Shown here piece by piece: positions 1-5,577 of a stretch of DNA of 14,296 nucleotides; positions within the stretch are counted from its first letter, which is position 1, and each line of letters opens with the position of its first letter. The stretch lies in NCBI GenBank assembly GCA_023380675.1, contig JAMCRS010000179.1, positions 1 to 14,296 on the forward strand, read 5' to 3'. The notes under the pieces were generated by a model that did no database searches, was not told the DNA's origin, and saw only the letters and a list, made by a program, of their open reading frames with translations. The translations under genes were made by a program, and so were the position numbers. Origin of the DNA: Chloroflexota bacterium (GTDB taxonomy: Bacteria > Chloroflexota > Anaerolineae > UBA4142).

Positions 1-1016
1 CGACCTGATCGCCTTCCTGGAGTCCGGAAACGATCTCGACGTTGAGGTCGCCCACCACACCGATCTCGACGTTGCGGCTGACGGTCTGCCCGCGCTCGAG
101 GACGTTCACGGAGACCGTTGCGTTCGCAGTCGCGCGGATCGATCGGCGCGGCAGGGTCAACACGTTCTGGCGCTCCGCAACGATGATGTCCGCGTCCGCC
201 GTCGTGCCCGGCAGCAGTCCCGGCGGAGCTTGTTCCACCGAGATATAGGCCGTGTAGGTGACCGCCACCGAGCTGCTCGCCCGCGTCGGGACAATGCGGC
301 TCACCTTGCCGGGAAAGGTCTTGCCCGGCACCGCGTCGAACGAAAGGTCGGCCGCCTGACCCACCTGCACGGTGGTCACGTCCTCTTGGCCTACGCTCGC
401 CTCGATCTCCAATTGGCTGAGGTCGGCCAATTCGACGAAAGTCGTATTCGCCGTGACCGTGTCGCCGGTGTTTCCGCTGACGCTCAACACGCGGCCGCTG
501 AATGGCGCGAGCATGGTCGCGCCGGTCAGGTCCTCTTCCGCCTGGTCCAGCGCGATCTGAGAGGCGAGCGCGTCCGCCTCCGCCTGCTTGACGGTGGCCG
601 AATCGGCCGGCGAGCTCAGTTTGGCCTGGTCGAGCGCGTCCTGCTTGACCTGGAAATCGGCCTGCGCTTGAGCCAGCGCGAGCTTGAGCGGCTGAGGATC
701 GATGCTAGCCAATGCCTGGCCTTGCGTGACTTGGTCTCCCGCCTGCACGCCCACCTGGACCAGTCTGCCCCCCGCGGAGAAACTCAGGTTCTCCGTATGC
801 GCGGGCGTGACGTCGCCGGGCACGGTGAGCACTTGGCGCACGTCGCCGATCGTCACGCGAGCGGTTCTAACCTGAACCGTCGGAGTCGCCTGCTGGAACG
901 AGGGGAGTGATGGAGCGAACGAAAAGGACCTCGCCGGTCGCGTAGCCCAGCCAGCCGGAAACGAGGATCAGCGCGATGGATGCGATAATTCCGATCGGGA
1001 TGCCGAAGCGTTTCAT
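1..1016 (-). CDS. Efflux periplasmic adaptor (HlyD/MacA/RND type), 3'-truncated by window edge, apparent frameshift
   Basis: Membrane-fusion adaptor that would link an inner-membrane ABC or RND pump to export. The ATG at 1016 has a good ribosome binding site (GGAG, 7 nt away) and encodes a short basic start followed by one membrane anchor (IGIIASIALILVSGWLGYA). That frame stops at 867-869. The adaptor body continues one frame over, from about 910 down to base 1 with no stop: a first lipoyl half (GGRLVQVGVQAGDQV), an alternating Gln/Ala/Asp-rich helical hairpin, a second lipoyl half (APFSGRVLSVSGNTGDTV), then beta-barrel sequence. Removing one T from the T4 run (922-925 on the plus strand) would join the two frames as GEVLSFAPSLPSFQQ. 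This is either a sequencing or assembly error or a real mutation. If the gene is broken, a GTG at 856 could start a leaderless body. The pump partner must lie beyond the left edge. The family call is firm; the substrate is unknown. Confidence 0.85.
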
Positions 1017-1445
1017 CCAGACTCTCCAGAGTTTCTTGGGGCTGCTCTCACGCCGGGCTCCTTCAAACAAAACGGGTATGCGGCCGCGAACGGCGCCGGC
1101 CGGGATCTGACTACCTGAGCGGCCGGCGTGGGCAGGATATCGTCGAGCGACCGCGTGGGCGAAAGAGGATGAGAACGGGTGTCCACAACCACGTGGCCCA
1201 TAACGCAGAACGGTGCGGATTTGTGGGGCGTGCCGGACTAGACGGCAAGCGGCGGGACTGCATGCTGTCGATGGACTATCGGGAGGCGCTCACTCACCAC
1301 TACCAACACGTAAAATGGGGGAAATAGTTTCGCGATGCGAGGCGGTCGTGCAGCAGCAGCAATGCCCAGCGTCTCGGCGGAATGAGCTGCCGCAGAATAT
1401 CCTTTGCAGCGGTGACGCACGGGCTGTGATCGCGCATACTGCGTG
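1017..1445. other. Intergenic region without a supported gene
   Basis: Short open frames here have no codon pattern, ribosome binding site or recognisable protein, so I call no gene. The only structure I see is an inverted repeat with 9-bp perfect arms (CGCCGGCCG at 1094-1102 and CGGCCGGCG at 1120-1128, 17-nt loop). It lies upstream of the adaptor gene on the minus strand and lacks an adjacent U-tract. No convincing promoter for the adaptor gene was found. Confidence 0.4.
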
Positions 1446-2144
1446 TCAATCGATCTTAACGGCCAGCCATATGGACGGGGAGTCCTCCTGCGGCTTGACG
1501 AACAACACGGCATAGTGCCCGCGCACGGCCGGTCGTAGCTTTCCCTGTGTGTCGACCTGGCCTTGGGCAAGGACAAAGCCATCCAGCGTTCGGACCTCGT
1601 GCACTCCGGAGGCGAGAATGGATTCGACGGGTTGCACGCCCGTCAAGTCTCGCAAGGTGCCAAGCGAGACAAATCGACCGTCTTCTCCGCTCGCCGCCAG
1701 TCCGACTCCCGCGAGCGCGCCGATCACTCCATCTTGCGTGCCTCCCAATCCGCGGAGGATGCACCCGCATCGTTCTGCGATTGCGCGCGCCTGCGCTTGC
1801 GTAACCAGATCGACCTTGGCCCGCCGGCCGAATTCGATCATTTCGGCAGAGACGGTTCGCGCCAGACACAAGCCGGGATCGCTCCCTGGTTGAAAATCGG
1901 CCTGCATGATCGCCTGCACTTGGTCTGCCAGCGGTGCAAGCTCGCCGTCCTCTTCTGCCTCAAGGTGTATGGTGGCGCTGCTGTTGTGCGCGGTCATGGG
2001 TATCCGCGGATCCACCAGGAACTGATGTCGCGTGACCCCAAGCACGGTAAACCGCCGGGCGAGTTGGCCGGCGATCGCCCGCGCCAAACGCCCGGTTCCT
2101 CTTGACGTACTATTGTCGGTGTCATCCAATCCGATGTAGATCAA
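1446..2144 (-). CDS. TiaS-like GLDDTD-motif protein (232 aa)
   Basis: The protein opens with IGLDDTDNSTSRGTG, the nucleotide-binding signature of archaeal TiaS (tRNA-Ile2 2-agmatinylcytidine synthetase). A second TiaS-like glycine-rich block, GLGGTQDGVIGALAGVGL, lies near residues 132-149. At 232 residues it is much shorter than TiaS and lacks an evident C-terminal OB fold or zinc ribbon, so a tRNA-modifying role should not be assumed; an ATP-dependent ligase or kinase-like activity is the furthest inference. I chose the TTG start at 2144: GAGGTG lies 7 nt upstream and the protein then begins MIYIGLDDTD, as in the family. An in-frame ATG at 2162 has no ribosome binding site. The gene is divergent from the small gene at 2339, and nothing beyond location ties it to the metal genes. 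Function unknown. Confidence 0.8.
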   Translation of the reverse strand: MIYIGLDDTDNSTSRGTGRLARAIAGQLARRFTVLGVTRHQFLVDPRIPMTAHNSSATIHLEAEEDGELAPLADQVQAIMQADFQPGSDPGLCLARTVSAEMIEFGRRAKVDLVTQAQARAIAERCGCILRGLGGTQDGVIGALAGVGLAASGEDGRFVSLGTLRDLTGVQPVESILASGVHEVRTLDGFVLAQGQVDTQGKLRPAVRGHYAVLFVKPQEDSPSIWLAVKID

Positions 2145-2267
2145 AGGTCCACCTCTGAGCATCCAGGTTGTGGGCGCTATAGAATTGGATGCAGTTGCGC
2201 TCGTCCTCTTCTTCGCCCCAGTTCCGAACCACGGGAAGAGCGAACGGCACGCTGATTTCGGTGCCCA

Positions 2268-2296
2268 TTGACAGGCCGCGCTCGAGCGCCTACAAT
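2268..2296 (+). promoter_or_regulatory. Sigma70-type promoter of the small 90-aa gene
   Basis: TTGACA at 2268-2273 and TACAAT at 2291-2296 are separated by exactly 17 bp, so 11 of 12 box positions match the consensus. The predicted start of transcription is near 2303, giving a leader of about 36 nt before the ATG at 2339. Confidence 0.75.
2278..2289. promoter_or_regulatory. Candidate operator: 12-bp palindrome inside promoter spacer
   Basis: GCGCTCGAGCGC is a perfect palindrome lying wholly between the -35 and -10 boxes. A dimeric repressor bound there would block RNA polymerase. No regulator can be named. Confidence 0.4.
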
Positions 2297-2338
2297 TGCT
2301 GAAAATCGATTCGGCGCGAAACCAAAGGAGCACGAGCC

Positions 2339-2611
2339 ATGGCCAAGATCTTTTACCGCGAGCGGAACAGGGTAGGCGCCGGCGCCAACCAACCGCGCTT
2401 TGCCGTCGTCGGAGTGCAGGGGAGCGATATGACATTCTTTCAGTTCCATCTGCGCAGGGGGGAATTGGAAGCGATCGCTGCCGCCGTGGGCGCGGAACTG
2501 GTGCTGCTCCCGCGCGGGATGGGAGAACACGCCGGCACCCCGGGCGGCGGTGGGAAACGCAAGCCGGGTCACCGCGGGAAAACGGTCCGTCGCCGCACGT
2601 CCTCAGCCTGA
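2339..2611 (+). CDS. Small basic protein of unknown function (90 aa)
   Basis: I do not recognise a named family. The ATG follows AAAGGAG at a normal distance, and a near-consensus promoter lies 43 bp upstream, so the gene is very probably real. Residues 1-60 look folded (FYRERNRVGAGANQPRFAVV, then an ELEAIAAAVGAELVLL helix-strand). Residues 61-90 are a Gly/Lys/Arg-rich, probably disordered basic tail. There is no signal peptide, membrane segment or cysteine. It converges with the storage-protein gene and diverges from the TiaS-like gene, so it is a single-gene transcript. The N-terminal pattern resembles short conserved hypothetical proteins seen in other bacteria; that is an impression, not a search result. 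Confidence 0.7.
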   Translation: MAKIFYRERNRVGAGANQPRFAVVGVQGSDMTFFQFHLRRGELEAIAAAVGAELVLLPRGMGEHAGTPGGGGKRKPGHRGKTVRRRTSSA

Positions 2612-2647
2612 ACGGGTCGGCTGACCCAAACGGGATCGCCGCAAGCG

Positions 2648-2690
2648 AGCCGGCAGCGCGGACCGATCGCTCAGCTTCTCCGCGCCGGCT
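2648..2690. terminator. Stem-loop between convergent genes, possible bidirectional terminator
   Basis: AGCCGG-CAG-CGCGGA (2648-2662) pairs with TCCGCGCCGGCT (2679-2690), giving a 12-bp stem with a 3-nt bulge and a 16-nt loop. The right arm runs into the stop codon of the storage-protein gene. A small GGGTC/GACCC hairpin (2614-2627) follows the stop of the 90-aa gene. Neither has a clear U-tract, so an intrinsic terminator is only plausible. Confidence 0.4.
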
Positions 2691-3519
2691 AGGTTGCCCG
2701 ATAGATACGCGTCCCGACGTGCTCCCCGTTCACGATCCGCGTGAGGTTGCCGGGTTCCAGTCCGTTGACGAGGAACACCTCGCGCAGACTGCGTGCGTCC
2801 CTGAGTATCTCCAACATGCTGCGCTCGACGGCGAGGTCGTTCAGGTCCAGCGCCATCAGCTCATTCACCTCGATCTCGGGAATAAACCGGGCCACCGGAT
2901 CCTTTTTGGGATCGGCCGTGTATAGTCCCTGCTCGTCTTTGATGAGGACACAACGCTGCGCGCCCATGACTTCTGCCAGTAGAAACGCTCCCGCATCCGT
3001 GCGGTGGGGCGGAATCCGTCCCTGTGCCGGCGGAGTCTCAAACAAGCCATAGGGGGGCATGGCGTGAGTGACCGGCAGTCCACCGGTCATGATGTAATTC
3101 GGAAGTTTCGACAGATCGTCGTGTCCGATCTTGACGCCTCCATGCTGGCTGAGCAGGATCGCGATCATGAGCGCGTTCTGCTCGCTGATGCTCGATCCGA
3201 GTTTCGCCAGCACGCCGGTCGGCATTCCCAGGTCGGTGCCGATGGCATAGGCGTGTCGAGCGCGGGTCCCTCCCCCCGTGGCAATGAGGAGCTTGTGCGA
3301 CTTGCGCAGCTCCACCAGCTCGTCCAGGATCGGGAGTAGCGCCTTGCGACCCCGGTCCACAATACTTTGTCCCCCGATCTTGACCACCGTCAGATCCGGC
3401 ATGAGACGGTAAACCGCCTCACCGTCGGTGCTCGCGAGAAGGGCCTTGTCCATGAGGGACTCACCCGCCAGTCGCGACTCGATGTTCAATCTTCCGCGTT
3501 CGTCACGTTTGAGGCTCAT
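2689..3519 (-). CDS. Molybdenum storage protein (MosA/MosB) homologue, amino acid kinase fold
   Basis: The 276-residue length and sequence match the alpha/beta subunits of the Azotobacter MoSto cage, a UMP-kinase-like protein that uses ATP to pack molybdate or tungstate into polyoxometalate clusters in the cytoplasm. Visible landmarks are VVKIGGQS (45-52), the nucleotide-binding ATGGGTRARH (80-89), RIPPHRTDAGAFLLAE, KDEQGLYTADPKK, and the C-terminal VNGLEPGNLTR...GEHVGT. These last motifs are characteristic of Mos proteins rather than of PyrH. The roughly 40-residue N-terminal arm is also typical. Only one subunit gene is present, so a homo-oligomer or a second gene elsewhere is implied. The ATG at 3519 is the only possible start because an in-frame TAG lies 15 nt upstream. 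Proximity to AOR and Wtp genes suggests tungstate storage, which is inference. A bona fide uridylate kinase is the less likely alternative. Confidence 0.88.
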   Translation of the reverse strand: MSLKRDERGRLNIESRLAGESLMDKALLASTDGEAVYRLMPDLTVVKIGGQSIVDRGRKALLPILDELVELRKSHKLLIATGGGTRARHAYAIGTDLGMPTGVLAKLGSSISEQNALMIAILLSQHGGVKIGHDDLSKLPNYIMTGGLPVTHAMPPYGLFETPPAQGRIPPHRTDAGAFLLAEVMGAQRCVLIKDEQGLYTADPKKDPVARFIPEIEVNELMALDLNDLAVERSMLEILRDARSLREVFLVNGLEPGNLTRIVNGEHVGTRIYRAT

Positions 3520-3553
3520 TCGTCCAGCCGGCTAACTCAGCCGGCAACCTCCT
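3520..3553 (-). promoter_or_regulatory. Ribosome binding site separated from start by a hairpin
   Basis: A perfect AGGAGG (3553-3548) lies 28 nt before the storage-protein ATG, too far to act directly. A 7-bp hairpin (GCCGGCT-GAGTT-AGCCGGC, 3545-3527) fills 19 of those nucleotides, so folding would bring AGGAGG to an effective 9 nt. No other ribosome binding site or start codon fits. Confidence 0.55.
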
Positions 3554-3570
3554 ATGCGTTGATTGCGAAA

Positions 3571-3599
3571 ATTATACCTTGTCCCAGGCCACACGTCAA
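3571..3599 (-). promoter_or_regulatory. Sigma70-type promoter of the storage-protein gene
   Basis: On the minus strand TTGACG (3599-3594), a 17-bp spacer and TATAAT (3576-3571) give 11 of 12 consensus positions. Transcription should begin near 3564, giving a 45-nt leader that contains the hairpin and AGGAGG. The promoter is 5 bp from the target duplication of the MITE-like element. Confidence 0.8.
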
Positions 3600-3604
3600 A
3601 GGCA

Positions 3605-3750
3605 GCTTGGCCGGAGAGTGTGGAGAAACAGCGCGTCACACTTGCACCCCCCAGCATGACTGTGGCGCAGTTCACCACAGCCACGGTTCCCGCTGGGGCA
3701 GGTGTGCGTGCAGTGCCAGTTACGACTTTCTCCACACTCTCGCTTGGCCG
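3605..3750. mobile_element. MITE-like non-autonomous element, 128 bp, with 15-bp TIRs and 9-bp target duplication
   Basis: The element spans 3614-3741. Its ends are perfect inverted repeats: GAGAGTGTGGAGAAA (3614-3628) and TTTCTCCACACTCTC (3727-3741). It is flanked by identical direct repeats GCTTGGCCG at 3605-3613 and 3742-3750, which fit a 9-bp target site duplication. The interior has no gene and holds smaller inverted repeats (CTGTGG/CCACAG around 3660-3680, and CCCCAGC/GCTGGGG), so it could fold into one long imperfect stem. Duplications of 8-9 bp are made by several transposase families, for example IS256 and some IS4-type groups; I cannot assign one from the ends alone. The intact duplication suggests a recent insertion. 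Confidence 0.8.
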
Positions 3751-3952
3751 TCACGCTGAAATCCGCATGCCCCGGGCGAGGCATACGCGTGTTCAGAAAC
3801 TGGATTGTCCTGCTGAGGAGCGGCGTGCGCGACGAAGCATGACAGATTCTCCCTTGCCCGTGTGCCGCTGGGTGGCATGGAACACTCGGCGTGGCATCCA
3901 CCCCGGCCCACGCGTGAGACCGGCGCGGAGGAGGATTGGCTTGCGGAGTGAT
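3751..3952. other. Non-coding stretch downstream of moaA
   Basis: No supported gene, promoter or clear terminator. It joins the moaA stop codon to the right flank of the MITE-like element and probably holds the 3' end of the moaA transcript. Confidence 0.35.
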
Positions 3953-4927
3953 TCAGCTGCCGATCTTGGACATCACCTGCCGGCGCGGCACCGCGTCCTG
4001 TGCCAGTCCGTGTCCCCACGGCTTGAGGTAGATGCTCGATCGCAGGATCGCGAGCAGGTCGTCATCGCTTGCGCCTGAGCGCAGCGGGGTCAAGAGGTCG
4101 ATCATTTCGTCGCGGAGAAGGCAGGGGCGAATCTTGCCGTCTGCGGTCAAGCGCAGACGATCGCAGCCTTGGCAGAAGGGATCGCTGACGGAACTGATAA
4201 AACCGACTGTGCCGAGAGCTCCCGCAAGTCGGTACGGGCGATACGGGGAGTGTCCGTTCCAATCCAACGGTTCGAGCGTAAGCTCCGCGGCGAGGCGCTG
4301 CTTCATTTCTTCGACCGGGACCAACGCGTCGATCTGAAAATCGGCGATCGGCCCCATCGGCATCACCTCGATGAAGCGCATGTCCCAGGGATGGTCGAGC
4401 GTGAGCCGCGCGAGGCTTGCGAGATCATTCTCGTTATGGCCGCGAACGACGACGGCATTCAGTTTGATCGGTTTCAGGCCGGCGCGTTCGGCGGCGAGGA
4501 CGCCGCGCCAAACCGAATCCAGTCGGCCGTTGCGCGTCATCTCGGCAAAGCGCTCCCCGTCGAGCGAATCGATGCTGATGTTGACGCGGTTCAAGCCGGC
4601 GCGCGCGAGCGGCTCCGCCAGGCGCTCTAGCCGCGCGCCATTGGTCGTCATCGCAATGTCTTTGATGCCGGGTGTCTTCGCAATCCGTTCGACGATCGCG
4701 GGCAGGTTCTTCCGCAGCGTGGGCTCGCCGCCGGTCAAGCGCACACGATCGATTCCAAGCGTCGCGGCGAGTTGAACGACGCGTACGAGCTCGTCGTCAG
4801 ACATGAGTTGAGCAGATGGGGCGTAATCCGCGCAGCCGTCCGGCGTGCAGTAAATGCAGCGGAAGTTGCAGCGGTCGGTCAAAGAAACGCGCAAGTAATG
4901 TATTTCACGCCCAAAGGAGTCACGCAT
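3953..4927 (-). CDS. moaA: GTP 3',8-cyclase MoaA
   Basis: Radical SAM enzyme for the first step of molybdopterin/tungstopterin synthesis, converting GTP to 3',8-cyclo-GTP in the cytoplasm; MoaC, not in this window, then makes cPMP. The first cluster motif is C20-N-F-R-C24-I-Y-C27, with GGEP at 66-69. The second cluster motif is C252-Q-G-C255 followed by DRLRLTADGKIRP-C269. The length of 324 residues is normal. The C-terminus ends MSKIGS instead of the usual di-glycine that reaches into the active site; this substitution is worth attention. The ATG overlaps the stop of the upstream MoaD-like gene by 8 bp (ATGCGTGA), indicating translational coupling; the ribosome binding site is only a purine run. 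It is the last gene of the aor operon. Confidence 0.95.
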   Translation of the reverse strand: MRDSFGREIHYLRVSLTDRCNFRCIYCTPDGCADYAPSAQLMSDDELVRVVQLAATLGIDRVRLTGGEPTLRKNLPAIVERIAKTPGIKDIAMTTNGARLERLAEPLARAGLNRVNISIDSLDGERFAEMTRNGRLDSVWRGVLAAERAGLKPIKLNAVVVRGHNENDLASLARLTLDHPWDMRFIEVMPMGPIADFQIDALVPVEEMKQRLAAELTLEPLDWNGHSPYRPYRLAGALGTVGFISSVSDPFCQGCDRLRLTADGKIRPCLLRDEMIDLLTPLRSGASDDDLLAILRSSIYLKPWGHGLAQDAVPRRQVMSKIGS

Positions 4928-5315
4928 CTTTCTCTTTCCCGTTCGATTCCTTGTACGTGTGGTGGATACCCTGGTCCTTGCTTTCCGTCATCGCCTTCGA
5001 CATCTCGCCGATCATGGCAACGCCGTGCCGGTATTGGAACGGCCACATGCTGCGGGGATGGAAAAAGGCCACGCGGTCGCCGTCGGACAGGGCGTGGCCG
5101 AGGTCGGGCTGCAGGCCCGGCATGGCGCTGAGGTCCCCATTGATGAACGTGATTCCGCGTTTTTCGCTCGGCATCTTGAGATGATTCAGCAAATCGCCGA
5201 CGGTGCTGCCGGCAGGCAAGCCGACTTGAAGATTGGCATAACTGCCCTGATCGGCTTCGCCCCCGAATCGCGCCAATTCGCCGTACAGCCACGTGTCCAC
5301 CGTAATGTCCGGCAC
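4920..5315 (-). CDS. MoaD/ThiS-fold protein with C-terminal extension and no di-glycine tail
   Basis: Residues 1-87 fit a ubiquitin-like MoaD fold (ITVDTWLYGELARFGG, LPAGSTVGDLLNHL, ITFINGD, LSDGDRVAFFHP). Where MoaD normally ends in PPxxGG the chain continues with HPRSMWPFQYRHGVAMIGEM (86-105) and a polar tail to residue 131. Without a terminal Gly-Gly it cannot carry a thiocarboxylate in the usual way, so it is unlikely to serve molybdopterin synthase. Its place between a normal MoaD and MoaA in an aor operon suggests a helper or subunit of the tungsten enzyme; that is inference. The GTG at 5315 starts one base after the MoaD stop, and its ribosome binding site is made from the MoaD GGG codons. 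It overlaps moaA by 8 bp. Confidence 0.85.
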   Translation of the reverse strand: MPDITVDTWLYGELARFGGEADQGSYANLQVGLPAGSTVGDLLNHLKMPSEKRGITFINGDLSAMPGLQPDLGHALSDGDRVAFFHPRSMWPFQYRHGVAMIGEMSKAMTESKDQGIHHTYKESNGKEKDA

Positions 5316-5316
5316 T

Positions 5317-5577
5317 CTATCCTCCTCCGATCGGCGGAAAGATTCCTATCTCGTCATCTGGCTCCAGCCGCCAGTCCTCCGGCCGGGCGCGCCCGTTGAC
5401 AAACGTAACCCTGACTTGTTCGGACGGAAGCCTGAGACGGCTCACGACGTCTTGGAGCGTGGCGCCGGCTGGCAGGTCCAGTTCGAGCCCGGCGGCGGCG
5501 TCCCCCTCCGAAACGTATCGCCGCAGGTTCGCGAATACTCTAACACGCACGTGTATTTCGGATGAATCTACGGGCAT
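5317..5577 (-). CDS. moaD: MoaD, molybdopterin synthase sulfur carrier
   Basis: This 86-residue ubiquitin-like protein ends EIGIFPPIGGG, the exposed glycine tail that is adenylated and thiocarboxylated to donate sulfur to the pterin. Family features seen are RVFANLRRYV, LPAGATLQDVV, VTFVNGR and the LEPDDEIGIFPP strand. I chose the ATG at 5577, with AGGA 9 nt upstream; a GTG at 5598 would overlap the maturase gene by 31 bp. With the ATG the overlap is 10 bp, still consistent with coupling. Its catalytic partner MoaE is not in the window. It could instead serve another sulfur-transfer route, but the locus favours cofactor synthesis. Confidence 0.9.
   Translation of the reverse strand: MPVDSSEIHVRVRVFANLRRYVSEGDAAAGLELDLPAGATLQDVVSRLRLPSEQVRVTFVNGRARPEDWRLEPDDEIGIFPPIGGG
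5320..5328 (-). promoter_or_regulatory. Ribosome binding site formed by MoaD Gly-Gly-Gly codons
   Basis: The last three sense codons of moaD are GGA GGA GGA, followed by TAG, A, and the GTG start of the next gene. The purine run acts as coding sequence for the catalytic tail and as Shine-Dalgarno sequence for the second MoaD-like protein. Confidence 0.7.

Noticed and set aside
230..910. Plus-strand open frame opposite the efflux adaptor
   Set aside because: The minus strand has clear lipoyl and hairpin motifs; the plus-strand protein is Arg/His/Leu-rich noise.
1213..1515. Possible small plus-strand gene after the intergenic region
   Set aside because: No ribosome binding site, cysteine- and arginine-scattered composition, and overlap with the end of the TiaS-like gene.
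3563..4078. Plus-strand open frame across the MITE-like element and moaA end
   Set aside because: It runs through the inverted repeats and antisense to moaA, with no recognisable protein.
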